Source: an uncultured archaeon
GTDB lineage: Archaea; Thermoproteota; Nitrososphaeria; Nitrososphaerales; Nitrosopumilaceae
Reading direction: 5' to 3'
Length of the DNA stretch: 45,009 nt
NCBI GenBank assembly: GCA_950073955.1
Contig: CATMRH010000001.1
Location: 1-45,009, forward strand
The position numbers and the translations under genes are program-made. This document shows, one piece after another, positions 23,333 through 31,175 of the stretch. Below the pieces are notes generated by a model. That model saw nothing but the letters and a program-made list of their open reading frames with translations, was not told where the DNA came from and did no database searches. The stretch's first letter is position 1, and each line of letters starts with the position of its first letter.

Positions 23333-23746
23333 ATGTCTGAACAAGGTAAAAGCGATGAGTGGGATTCATTATGGCAAGAATATACCAAGTCTCTTGAAAA
23401 TTGGAAATCACTTTTTGAGCAAATACAAAATTCAAGTAATGATATGCAATCTAAGTTCAATCAAGTTTGGGACAAGGCCACTGTTGAATCAAGTGCTGAA
23501 ACCATGAAACTATTTGGAGAAAATTGGCAAAAAGCCATGAATGAAGCAGGAATGCAATCCTTCAAAGAATTTGGCGAAAATTGGCAAAAAGCACTCAACG
23601 ATTCTAATGCTTCTGTTTTCAAACAATTTGCTGAAAATTGGCAGAAGACTCTAAGTTCATCTGGATTAGAACAAATGCAAGCTTATGGTGAAATGATGAA
23701 AAAATTCGCTGAAACTTGGAATTCTATGTGGCCAAGATCACAATAA
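23333..23746 (+). CDS. Trp-rich 19-residue-repeat protein, phasin/PhaE-like
   Basis: This acidic, amphipathic-helical protein has 137 residues. After an N-terminal WQEYTKSLENWK core, residues 36-111 are four consecutive 19-residue units, with Trp at 46, 65, 84 and 103 in exact register. The middle units share F-[GA]-E-N-W-Q-K-[AT]-[ML]; a fifth, more divergent unit follows. A second protein at 25633-26106 shares the W-x-E-Y-x3-[LI]-x2-W-K core. The composition is reminiscent of phasins or the PhaE subunit of PHA synthase, but no phaC is in the window, so this remains a suggestion. Confidence 0.6.
   Translation: MSEQGKSDEWDSLWQEYTKSLENWKSLFEQIQNSSNDMQSKFNQVWDKATVESSAETMKLFGENWQKAMNEAGMQSFKEFGENWQKALNDSNASVFKQFAENWQKTLSSSGLEQMQAYGEMMKKFAETWNSMWPRSQ
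23438..23665 (+). repeat. Four tandem 57-bp coding repeats
   Basis: These bases encode four consecutive 19-residue units. The DNA copies have diverged but phase is exact, with no insertion or deletion between units, implying duplication followed by selection on the protein pattern. Confidence 0.7.
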
Positions 23747-23787
23747 CTTCCGAAAGAATAAACACTTGATTAATTCATTATTTTTTG

Positions 23788-24453
23788 ATGACAATCACTC
23801 AGAGTGAATGTTTTATTGAATTATCTAGTTTTGATGATTTAGCAAGATATGCTTGTGCATTTAGAGAATATCCAAGAAGAGTATATTCTCAAGAATTTGA
23901 TGGTTCAAGAATTCTTTCAAGTAGTTTAACTCTTGCAAATACTTTGTTGATTTTTTATGCCCAAATGCCAAAATCTGGTAGGTATATTTCATACCAAGTT
24001 AATGCAGGAAAAGAGACTTGTGAAATTGTAGAATCTACAAAAGATATCTCAAATTATGCACCTATTGTACATATGGAATCAAAAATTTCCTCATTATCTT
24101 TAAAAACCAAAAAAATCTCTGATCAATTTCATCCAATTCAAGTTAAAGATTTGGGAAGTTTAGCACGATTAACATATGATCCTGAGTTTCCAGATGAACA
24201 AAATCTCACTCTATATGCATTACCTCACAAAAATTCTTGGGTAGTGGGATACATTACACCATTAGAAATGGATGAAGTAATCTATAATTTTAATTATGTT
24301 GAATTAGATTCCGAACCTACCAGACATTTTATAAAATATCAGGGAAATCAAGGACGAGATCCAGAATTTTCAGATAATTTTGATCATGGATATTCATATT
24401 TACCAGTCATCAAAATTAAAAAAGAACATTCGATCTTTGGATTTTCAGATTAA
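23788..24453 (+). CDS. Conserved hypothetical protein
   Basis: The 221-residue protein has no motif I recognise. It appears soluble and mixed alpha/beta, with an acidic composition, a Phe/Tyr-rich middle, no signal peptide and no membrane segment. ATG at 23788 is preferred over the preceding TTG, which would add only one Met. It lies 41 bp behind the repeat protein and converges with the minus-strand gene that ends 15 bp further on. Confidence 0.6.
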   Translation: MTITQSECFIELSSFDDLARYACAFREYPRRVYSQEFDGSRILSSSLTLANTLLIFYAQMPKSGRYISYQVNAGKETCEIVESTKDISNYAPIVHMESKISSLSLKTKKISDQFHPIQVKDLGSLARLTYDPEFPDEQNLTLYALPHKNSWVVGYITPLEMDEVIYNFNYVELDSEPTRHFIKYQGNQGRDPEFSDNFDHGYSYLPVIKIKKEHSIFGFSD

Positions 24454-24468
24454 ATTTTAAACCTATTT

Positions 24469-25146
24469 CTACGTCGTTAATTCTTTAATTTTCTTTCTTG
24501 ATTCTTCAACTAATCGTTTTAAAACTGGGATGTAAATTTCTGCTGTATATACAATTTCAATATCTTTGTGTTCTTCAATTTCTAGAAATGCAGAAGCTGT
24601 TACCTGATTTTCTCCTACTTTAGGCTCGCTATTTTTACTTCTTTTACGATTTATGGTTTCTAAAAATATTGGTAATTGTCTTTTAATTTCAATTTCTAAT
24701 TCTTCTTTTGAGCGTAATTTTTCATGACTCAAATTAACTTTGATCTGTTGATTAACATCGTCTTTGTATCTATCTGACGCCCTAATCATGATTTTAATTT
24801 TAGGTAGTTTTTCAAATTTATTCTTGAATTGACAGATTTTTTTAATGAAATTAGGATATGGATTTTCATGTTCCTGATTGTATTTGATTGAATACCATTC
24901 TGAAAATTTCATCGCATTTTGTTCACTCTTTATTTTTGCTTTTTCGTTAAATTTTTTTTGTGAAATCTTTTCAGAAATAAATAATCCAAAATCTCTACTT
25001 CCTTCCTCAAAAATTCCATTAAATACATCATTTACAGAATTTATGTATTCATTAAAAAAATAATTTACATAGTAAGGATCAGGATCATATTGTTTAATCT
25101 GTTTTAGATATATTTCACAATCTTTTATCGTTTTTTCAATATTCAT
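24469..25146 (-). CDS. Hypothetical protein, charged and helical
   Basis: The 225 residues are rich in Lys, Glu, Ile and Asn, with mostly helical stretches, a Tyr-rich N-terminal region (YLKQIKQYDPDPYYVNYFF) and a C-terminal part that looks alpha/beta. No known domain was recognised. Its ATG overlaps the stop of the upstream 126-residue gene by 1 nt (TAATG), so the two are translationally coupled and probably work together. Confidence 0.6.
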   Translation of the reverse strand: MNIEKTIKDCEIYLKQIKQYDPDPYYVNYFFNEYINSVNDVFNGIFEEGSRDFGLFISEKISQKKFNEKAKIKSEQNAMKFSEWYSIKYNQEHENPYPNFIKKICQFKNKFEKLPKIKIMIRASDRYKDDVNQQIKVNLSHEKLRSKEELEIEIKRQLPIFLETINRKRSKNSEPKVGENQVTASAFLEIEEHKDIEIVYTAEIYIPVLKRLVEESRKKIKELTT

Positions 25147-25526
25147 TAGTGTTTGCTAGATTCAGAAGTTGCATATTTTGATTGTGCTTTCAAACTTGTT
25201 GCTAATTCTTTAAAAATTTCATTTACACTGACATCAACTAGATTAATTGTTGCATTTTCCTTTACAATTTGTTTTTCAAATTTTTCTTTAATTGCAAAAG
25301 ATACTGATGACCAATGTAGAGTTCCTTTCAATTGTTCTTCAACTGTGATATTCGTTGTTGGGAAATTTGCTGGTGAGAATACAATTCCATTTGTCCATTG
25401 CATTGTGGGAATTCCTCCACCTGAAGATTTTGTATTAAATGCTATTTGTTTTACCCAATCATCAAATTTGTATTCAATCACTTCATGAATAATCAATTTT
25501 TTCCATGGTTCTACAGAGATTTCCAT
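25146..25526 (-). CDS. Hypothetical protein coupled to the 225-residue gene
   Basis: The 126-residue protein opens with a beta-like segment containing WKKLIIHEVIEYKFDDWVKQI, then a Gly/Pro-rich loop (SSGGGIPTMQWTNG) and a strand-rich middle, ending in a helical, Ser-rich tail. No domain recognised. It precedes and touches the 24469-25146 gene. The basic repeat-protein gene lies 106 bp upstream on the same strand, so all three may be one unit. Confidence 0.6.
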   Translation of the reverse strand: MEISVEPWKKLIIHEVIEYKFDDWVKQIAFNTKSSGGGIPTMQWTNGIVFSPANFPTTNITVEEQLKGTLHWSSVSFAIKEKFEKQIVKENATINLVDVSVNEIFKELATSLKAQSKYATSESSKH

Positions 25527-25632
25527 TTAATCATAGTACTCTCAAACCAATTATAATCTTATTTTTTTGAGCCTAATTCGTTATCAGTCTCGGAAAAATA
25601 AAAATTATGAAGATTTTTCTTGATTTATAGAA

Positions 25633-26106
25633 TTACATCTGTTCTGATTGCCATGCCTGATTAAATTTTTTGATGGCTTCTTGATATGCAATAATTGATT
25701 CATCACCTGATGTTTTAAGAAATTTTTCCCACTGTTCATTGAATTTTTTAATTGATTCAATATTGGTTTCTTTGAAGATACTTTCAAACATCTTTGATTG
25801 TTGTTTAATATATTCAGGACCAATTTCTTCCCACGTATTTTCCCAACTTGAAGTTACTTTTTTTAATAATTCCGAGTCTGATTCTAAGGCTTTTTGACAT
25901 GCATCATGATATGCCATTAGAGTTTCATTAGTAGATTTTTGCCATTGTGCAAGAGATTCTTTCCAACCAGTTATTGCAGTATTGTATTCTTTCCATGCTT
26001 TTTCAAATTCTGGTTTTTTTATTGAAGATTTTGTTTGTTTTTTTGATCTAGCAATTGTTTTTTTGATTGACTTCTTTTTATGAGTGCGTTTTTTCTTGGT
26101 AGTCAT
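25633..26106 (-). CDS. Basic-tailed Trp-rich protein related to the 19-residue-repeat protein
   Basis: The 157-residue protein has a strongly basic N-terminal tail (residues 1-31, mostly Lys, Arg, Ser and Thr) followed by an amphipathic helical body. WKEYNTAITGWK aligns with WQEYTKSLENWK of the 23333-23746 protein, and a later FNEQWEKFLKTSG fits the 19-residue unit. The two are paralogues that differ in the added tail. The tail could bind DNA, as in PhaM-like proteins that tether PHA granules to the nucleoid; that is inference. Confidence 0.6.
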   Translation of the reverse strand: MTTKKKRTHKKKSIKKTIARSKKQTKSSIKKPEFEKAWKEYNTAITGWKESLAQWQKSTNETLMAYHDACQKALESDSELLKKVTSSWENTWEEIGPEYIKQQSKMFESIFKETNIESIKKFNEQWEKFLKTSGDESIIAYQEAIKKFNQAWQSEQM

Positions 26107-26163
26107 ACAGTAGTTTGAAAATTGTAGATGTTAAATCTTTCAATAATTCTGAAGTTTAGAAAA

Positions 26164-26183
26164 TTTAATGAATTTTCATTAAA
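26164..26183 (-). terminator. Perfect inverted repeat followed by T-run on the minus strand
   Basis: TTTAATGAA (26164-26172) and TTCATTAAA (26175-26183) are perfect arms with a 2-nt centre. On the minus strand the hairpin overlaps the stop codon of the 51-residue ORF and runs into TTTT. It fits a 3' end for that ORF, though an operator for the downstream gene is possible. Confidence 0.45.
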
Positions 26184-26334
26184 ATCCTGATGCTTTGGTA
26201 AAGTTTGTAAGATACTTTTTGTCCTTATTTTTGAATAATTTGTAGTGCTCTTTGCATAGATTTCTAGTTTCTTTAAAACTAATTTTTACTGTTTTTTTTG
26301 CTTTTAATTTACACTCTGATATGCTACATTGCAA
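26179..26334 (-). CDS. Small 51-residue putative zinc-binding protein
   Basis: The gap between the divergent genes at 26106 and 26426 contains this short minus-strand frame, starting at TTG. It has C3-x4-C8, then C27-x2-H30 in LCKEHYKLF, a plausible zinc knuckle, and a Lys-rich basic body. An AT-rich TATA-like box (26349-26364) lies at leaderless spacing, and an inverted repeat with a T-run marks the end. These three signals together suggest a real gene. It could be a nucleic-acid-binding protein; nothing more can be said. Confidence 0.5.
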   Translation of the reverse strand: MQCSISECKLKAKKTVKISFKETRNLCKEHYKLFKNKDKKYLTNFTKASGF

Positions 26335-26425
26335 TATGGAAAATAGTCTATATTTACTAATAAAACTTTGAAATTATGTTATTACCTCCTACTAACTTTT
26401 TATCATTGTATTATTTCGAAAAACT

Positions 26426-26617
26426 ATGAATGATGATGAGAAAGGAAAACAATTTTTAGAATTAATTGATGAGCAAAATAATCTTCAGTGGAACATTGTT
26501 GCAAAATTATCTTCTTTGATAAGCTCAAAATGGAATTCTATTGAATTACAAAACGAGCTTGAAACATTAGTAGAAAAATATTCTAAAATCACTAAAGAAC
26601 TTGAAAGTCTTGATTAG
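26426..26617 (+). CDS. Small coiled-coil protein
   Basis: This 63-residue acidic protein starts at ATG. Its two helical segments (GKQFLELIDEQNNLQWNIVAKL and LQNELETLVEKYSKITKELE) should form a helical hairpin or dimer. No motif is recognised. It converges with ctaB, whose stop is 12 bp away. Confidence 0.5.
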   Translation: MNDDEKGKQFLELIDEQNNLQWNIVAKLSSLISSKWNSIELQNELETLVEKYSKITKELESLD

Positions 26618-26629
26618 AATTGCAGTATT

Positions 26630-27559
26630 TTATAGTGCAGAGTCTACCATTAATGCAATAAACAATACTGCCAAATAAGGACTAGAAAATTTAAACAAAG
26701 TCCATGAAGCGTTTTCGATAGGCTTTACTATAACCCATATTGATAATGCCAACATTAATGCACCTGATGCAATTGCAGTCCATAGATATACTCCTCCTAC
26801 CATATTTTCACCACTTTCTGTTATTATGAAGAATGGGGCAATTGAAAACAAGACCATTACAACAGTCGAACCTGCAATTACTCTTGCAGATGTTTTTTCA
26901 GATTGTACTGCAGTTAACATTGGAACATTTACTTTGATATAATCATCTTTGAAATGTAAGGTCAAAGCCCAAATATGCATTGGAATCCAAATAAACACTA
27001 ATCCTGCCATTGCAAGACCCATCGTCCACAAATCTGTCATACTTACAGCTACCCATCCAATCAAAGGAGGTGCACCTCCACACAAACCTCCTAAAATTAT
27101 GTTTGTCCTTGATCTTCGTTTTAACATATACGAGTAAACTAGAATATTATTTATCAATGCAAATGCAATGAATGTAGTTGCCCATGCACCTTGTTCCAAT
27201 GTTGTAGTGAACGAAATTCCAAATGCTAAAACTAACGATATTCCAGCTAATACTAATCCAAAATTCCTTGCTTTTTCTGCTGGATAGATTCTCTTTGATG
27301 GAAGAGGTCTATCTTTTGTTCTTTCCATTATTGCATCAATATCTCTATCATGATAGTTAGTCAAAGTGTTAGCAGCAGCGGAACCGGCTGCAACTGAAAA
27401 TAACATTAACATCCATGTAGCTGGAGAAATTTCAATATCATAAATATTGGATGCAGTTAACGCTGCACCAAATGCAGTAAACACTAGTAAATACCAGATC
27501 TTTGGCTTTGTTAATTCGTAGTATACAGCAACACGGGATTCTGACTTAATTTTTTGCAA
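26630..27559 (-). CDS. ctaB: Heme O synthase (protoheme IX farnesyltransferase)
   Basis: CtaB attaches a polyprenyl group to heme b, making heme O for heme-copper oxidases. The 309-residue integral membrane protein has seven to nine hydrophobic helices. It carries the UbiA-family Asp motifs NYHDRDIDAIMERTKDRPLPS and LHFKDDYIKVNVPML, plus KPKIWYLLVFTAFG near the N-terminus. Start is TTG, 2 nt behind the Lrp stop, suggesting cotranscription. The terminal oxidase genes are not in the window. Confidence 0.94.
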   Translation of the reverse strand: MQKIKSESRVAVYYELTKPKIWYLLVFTAFGAALTASNIYDIEISPATWMLMLFSVAAGSAAANTLTNYHDRDIDAIMERTKDRPLPSKRIYPAEKARNFGLVLAGISLVLAFGISFTTTLEQGAWATTFIAFALINNILVYSYMLKRRSRTNIILGGLCGGAPPLIGWVAVSMTDLWTMGLAMAGLVFIWIPMHIWALTLHFKDDYIKVNVPMLTAVQSEKTSARVIAGSTVVMVLFSIAPFFIITESGENMVGGVYLWTAIASGALMLALSIWVIVKPIENASWTLFKFSSPYLAVLFIALMVDSAL

Positions 27560-27561
27560 TA

Positions 27562-28029
27562 TTAGCCACTATCCTGTAATGAAACATATGGCATTATTTT
27601 AGTTCGTGATTTCATCTCAATAAATGACTCTGAAGACTGAACTCCGTCAATCCTGCCAATTTTTTCAGAGACTATTTTATGCATTTGCTCTAGCGATTTT
27701 GAATACATAGTTACCAATATATCAAATCTACCTGTAACTTCTGCAATCTCTCTAACTCCATCAATCTTGAATAGTTCCTCAATTATATGATCGCGTTTTT
27801 TTGAATCCATATTAATTCCAGTTAATGCCTTAACATTGAAACCAAGCTCAGCATCATTAACAACAATTGTAAAACGTTCAATTAATTTTCTTTTGACTAA
27901 TCTTTTGATTCTTGAATATATTACTGATGAGTTAACATCAATCTTTTTTGATAAACGTGGAACCGAAATTGATGCATCATTAGATAATTCTGATAAAATT
28001 TGTAAATCTAAATTATCTACTATTACCGT
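27562..28029 (-). CDS. Lrp/AsnC-family transcription regulator with no canonical start codon
   Basis: A short ORF from the first ATG (27810) would give 82 residues, only the effector-binding RAM domain (GVREIAEVTGRFDILVTMYS). The frame runs upstream to a stop at 28030-28032, and the extra 70 or so codons encode the missing helix-turn-helix (VDNLDLQILSELSNDASI, then VPRLSKKIDVNSSVIYSRIKRLVKRKLIER), making a normal Lrp protein of about 155 residues. No ATG, GTG or TTG is available at the right place. ACG at 28029 has AGGTG 6 nt before it; ATA at 28023 is the alternative. TATA at 28063-28070 supports a transcript starting near 28041. Confidence 0.85.
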   Translation of the reverse strand, partial: TVIVDNLDLQILSELSNDASISVPRLSKKIDVNSSVIYSRIKRLVKRKLIERFTIVVNDAELGFNVKALTGINMDSKKRDHIIEELFKIDGVREIAEVTGRFDILVTMYSKSLEQMHKIVSEKIGRIDGVQSSESFIEMKSRTKIMPYVSLQDSG

Positions 28030-28062
28030 TCAAAACACCTGAGTCGATCTAGATTTCTTGTT

Positions 28063-28070
28063 CTTATAAA
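28063..28070 (-). promoter_or_regulatory. TATA box of the Lrp-ctaB transcript
   Basis: Read on the minus strand, TTTATAAG lies about 26 nt before a predicted start near 28041, followed by AGGTG (28040-28036). Together they indicate translation beginning near 28029-28023, not at the ATG at 27810. Confidence 0.55.
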
Positions 28071-28100
28071 GCTATTATTGTAAAAATTACAAAAAATAGT

Positions 28101-29177
28101 CTAAATCTTACCTTTTTTGTATAGCATTTCTGCCAGCAAAACTGCACCTTTTGCAGAACCCATCTTCTTGTTATGTGAGAACAATATGTATTTGAGTCCA
28201 TGATCAAACAGTTCCTCTTTTTCTACTCTTCCAATTGTTGTAGTCATTCCGCCGCCAACAGATCTTTCCATTCTTGGTTGAGGTCTTGTTGGATCTTCAT
28301 GAAACGCATAGTATTTTTCTGGAGCTGAAGGCAATCCTTGAACTGAAATATTCTGATTGTAAGAATTGTAAAGTTCTTTGGCTTTTGCAGGATCAATCTC
28401 ACTTGAAGTTTCTACAAAGACAGATTCAGTATGTCCATCAATTATAGGAACTCTAGTACAGGTACAGCTGATCCTAATGTCTGCGTCCTCAATTTTACCA
28501 TCCTTGAGTTTTCCTAAAATCTTTCTTGTCTCGGTTCTAACCTTTTCTTCCTCTTTTGGAATGTATGGTATGATATTATCGGTAATTCCCATTGCAGATA
28601 CTCCTGACCTTCCACCCCCAGAGATTGCCTGCATTGAGGTCATCATGACCTTTTTTACTCCATATTTATCAAGTAATGGTTTTAGTGTAATTGCTAAACC
28701 TGTAGTAGTACAGTTTGGTAGAGGAGCTACCCAACCTTTCCAGTTACGGTTCTTCTTTTGAGTTTCAAGTAATTCAGCTTGGTCGTCGTTAATACCTGGA
28801 ATAAGAATTGGGACATCTTCTTCATATCTGTATGCAGAACTAGTTGAAATTACTGGCAAGTCTGCTGCCATTTTAGTTTCAATATCTCTTGCAGCTACAG
28901 ATTCTACTGCTGAAAATACTAGATCTAATTGTGACACGTCAAGATCATCAATTTTTTTGACGGTCATTGACTTGATGTATTCCGGTATTTCTCCGTCAAC
29001 ATCCCATGCAATAATTCCGCTTGCATCTTTGATCGCATCAAGATAGTCCTTGCCTGCTGAACGCTCAGAAGCTGCAATTTGAGTTACCTCAAACCATGGG
29101 TGATTCTCTAAAGATTGGACAAATTCTTGTCCTACGGAACCTGTTACTCCTATAATTGCAACTCTTTTCTTATCCAT
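28101..29177 (-). CDS. asd: Aspartate-semialdehyde dehydrogenase
   Basis: Asd reduces aspartyl phosphate to the semialdehyde, the branch point to lysine, threonine and methionine. The 358-residue protein has the Rossmann motif IGVTGSVGQEF, the catalytic Cys in APLPNCTTTGLA, SGGGRSGVSAMG, and the His segment near VPIIDGHTESVFVE. ATG at 29177 is chosen over a TTG at 29201 because it directly precedes the first strand. Malonyl-CoA reductases of Sulfolobales are paralogues of this family, so a CO2-fixation role is an outside possibility. It diverges from the cobalamin operon. Confidence 0.92.
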   Translation of the reverse strand: MDKKRVAIIGVTGSVGQEFVQSLENHPWFEVTQIAASERSAGKDYLDAIKDASGIIAWDVDGEIPEYIKSMTVKKIDDLDVSQLDLVFSAVESVAARDIETKMAADLPVISTSSAYRYEEDVPILIPGINDDQAELLETQKKNRNWKGWVAPLPNCTTTGLAITLKPLLDKYGVKKVMMTSMQAISGGGRSGVSAMGITDNIIPYIPKEEEKVRTETRKILGKLKDGKIEDADIRISCTCTRVPIIDGHTESVFVETSSEIDPAKAKELYNSYNQNISVQGLPSAPEKYYAFHEDPTRPQPRMERSVGGGMTTTIGRVEKEELFDHGLKYILFSHNKKMGSAKGAVLLAEMLYKKGKI

Positions 29178-29232
29178 AATTGAATAGTTGATCGCCTTCA
29201 ATTAATAATCGTTTTTCAGACTACCAAAAGAT

Positions 29233-29240
29233 ACTATATC
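29233..29240 (+). promoter_or_regulatory. TATA box of the cobalamin operon
   Basis: ACTATATC is centred about 24 nt before the GTG at 29260, predicting a leaderless mRNA for cobD and the four overlapping genes behind it. Confidence 0.5.
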
Positions 29241-29259
29241 CCTTGTTTCTACTGGAACT

Positions 29260-30339
29260 GTGAAAATAAGGATAAAGCGCAATATTGCAAAACATAATCC
29301 TGTAGCTCACGGAGGTAGATTCTCTGTAGATAATCTAGATTCTAGTATTGTAGATTTCAGCTCAAACATTAGTCCTGCTGGAATGCCTACTTCTGTCAAA
29401 TCAATCTTGAAAAGAAGACTGGATCAAATGGAATACTATCCAGATTCACATTCTAGTGATTTAATATCTAGCCTCAAAAAATACACTAGATTACCAGAAT
29501 CAAACCTAATTGTTGGAAATGGCTCAATTGAGATAATCTATAATTTCTGTAGTGCGTTTTTATCAAAAAAACGTATTTTGATTCCCGCACCCACATTTGG
29601 TGAATATGAGGCTGCAGCAAAACTTGCTGATTGTAAAATTACTTTTTTTAAAACAATGAATCTTGCTGAAAATCTTGATTCTTTTATTTCTCAAATTCCT
29701 GCAAATGGATGTATCTTTGTTTGTAACCCAAATAATCCCACTGGAACTATTTTATCTAAAAAACAACTGATTAAAATTCTGCTATCTGCTAAACGTAAAT
29801 CTTGTCTTGTATTTGTTGATGAATGCTTTATTGAGCTGGTTCCACAATCAAATCAATCTATACTAAATTTAGTAAAAACATATGATAATCTCTTTGTACT
29901 AAGATCACTTACTAAATCATTTGGTCTAGCTGGTATTAGAATTGGATATGCAGGAGCTTCAAAACAAATTATAGATATTCTACAAAAGATAAAAATTCCT
30001 TGGAGTGTTAATGCTTTAGCTCAAGAGGCAGGCATAATTGCAATCCAAAACAAATCACATCTTATTGAATCAAAATCTATCATAAAAAAAGAATCTCGTT
30101 TTCTTAAAAACAAGATTGCTGATATACAAGGCTTTCAATGTCATAACTCTTCAACTAACTTTATTTTGATTAAAATAAAACAAGACTCTACAAAACTACA
30201 AAGAAAATTACTAAAACACAAAGTTTTGATTCGAGATTGTAAAAGCTTCCATGGCCTAAACAACCATTACATTAGAATTGCAATAAAGTCTCACAAAGAT
30301 AATCTAAAACTAGTAGAAGCATTGGAGTTAGAAGCATGA
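29260..30339 (+). CDS. cobD: L-threonine-O-3-phosphate decarboxylase CobD, PLP-dependent
   Basis: CobD makes (R)-1-amino-2-propanol phosphate, the linker of the cobalamin nucleotide loop. The 359-residue fold-type I aminotransferase-like protein carries VAHGGRF near the start and VDFSSNISPAGMP, both typical of CobD versus HisC. It also has the CNPNNPTGT and FVDECF segments, PLP Lys in SLTKSFGLAGIRIGY, and the C-terminal Arg in YIRIAIKS. Start is GTG. Context with cobQ, cbiB, cobS and cobY supports CobD over histidinol-phosphate aminotransferase. It overlaps cobQ by 4 nt. Confidence 0.88.
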   Translation: MKIRIKRNIAKHNPVAHGGRFSVDNLDSSIVDFSSNISPAGMPTSVKSILKRRLDQMEYYPDSHSSDLISSLKKYTRLPESNLIVGNGSIEIIYNFCSAFLSKKRILIPAPTFGEYEAAAKLADCKITFFKTMNLAENLDSFISQIPANGCIFVCNPNNPTGTILSKKQLIKILLSAKRKSCLVFVDECFIELVPQSNQSILNLVKTYDNLFVLRSLTKSFGLAGIRIGYAGASKQIIDILQKIKIPWSVNALAQEAGIIAIQNKSHLIESKSIIKKESRFLKNKIADIQGFQCHNSSTNFILIKIKQDSTKLQRKLLKHKVLIRDCKSFHGLNNHYIRIAIKSHKDNLKLVEALELEA

Positions 30340-31175
30340 AATCTTTGATGGTTCAGGGAACCACTTCTGGTGCTGGCAAAACTACATTAGTTGCAGCATT
30401 ATGCAGAATATTTTCTGACAAAGGCTATAGCGTGGCTCCATTCAAGTCGCAAAATATGTCTAACTTTGGCTATGCCACGCCTGATTTTGAGATATCTCGC
30501 GCTCAGGCAATTCAGGCGATAGCTGCAAGATGCCAAATCACGCCAGATCTTAATCCTATAATGCTCAAACCATTGGGAAATTACTATAGTCTAGTCTATC
30601 TTAACGGTAAGCGTTACAAGAAAATGCATGCAAAGGAATACTATGCAAAATTTGTAAAATCAAAAGGAATCAAAGCCGCAACTGATTCTTTATCTAGACT
30701 CAAGAAAAATTATGATTTGATAATTTTAGAGGGAGCGGGTTCCCCGGCTGAAATCAATTTACAAAAATATGATATTGCAAATATGCAAATTGCTCAGAAA
30801 GCAAATGCATCTGTTTTGTTAGTATCCGATATTGATAAGGGAGGATCTTTTGCAAGTATTGTCGGAACTATGGCACTAATTGAGAAAAAATATCAAAAAC
30901 TAGTCAAGGGATTTGTATTTAACAAGTTTCGTGGAGATATTGATATACTTAAGCCCGGATTTAGAAAACTAAAACAAATCACAAAGATTCCTGTTTTAGG
31001 AACTATTCCAATGATCAAGATGAATCTACCTGAAGAGGATTCACTTGATGCAAAACCAAAAGAGATTGCTTGGACCAAAAATAATATTGCTAAAATAGAC
31101 AAAGAATTAGACAAGTTAGCAAAAACTGTAACAAACAATTTAGATATCAAAACAATTGAGAGTATGATAAAATGA
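30336..31175 (+). CDS. cobQ: Cobyric acid synthase CobQ/CbiP lacking the glutaminase domain
   Basis: CobQ amidates adenosylcobyrinic acid a,c-diamide at four carboxylates. The 279 residues hold the synthetase half: P-loop QGTTSGAGKTT (G8-T17), PFKSQNMSNFGY, EISRAQAIQA, the LEGAGSPAEINL segment, SDIDKGGSFASIVGT and FNKFRGD. Canonical proteins are about 480-500 residues and continue into a class I glutamine amidotransferase domain with a catalytic Cys. Here the gene stops after the synthetase half plus a short helix and immediately overlaps cbiB. The compact junction shows no decay, so the short form looks natural. Free ammonia, or a separate glutaminase, must supply nitrogen. Confidence 0.87.
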   Translation: MKSLMVQGTTSGAGKTTLVAALCRIFSDKGYSVAPFKSQNMSNFGYATPDFEISRAQAIQAIAARCQITPDLNPIMLKPLGNYYSLVYLNGKRYKKMHAKEYYAKFVKSKGIKAATDSLSRLKKNYDLIILEGAGSPAEINLQKYDIANMQIAQKANASVLLVSDIDKGGSFASIVGTMALIEKKYQKLVKGFVFNKFRGDIDILKPGFRKLKQITKIPVLGTIPMIKMNLPEEDSLDAKPKEIAWTKNNIAKIDKELDKLAKTVTNNLDIKTIESMIK

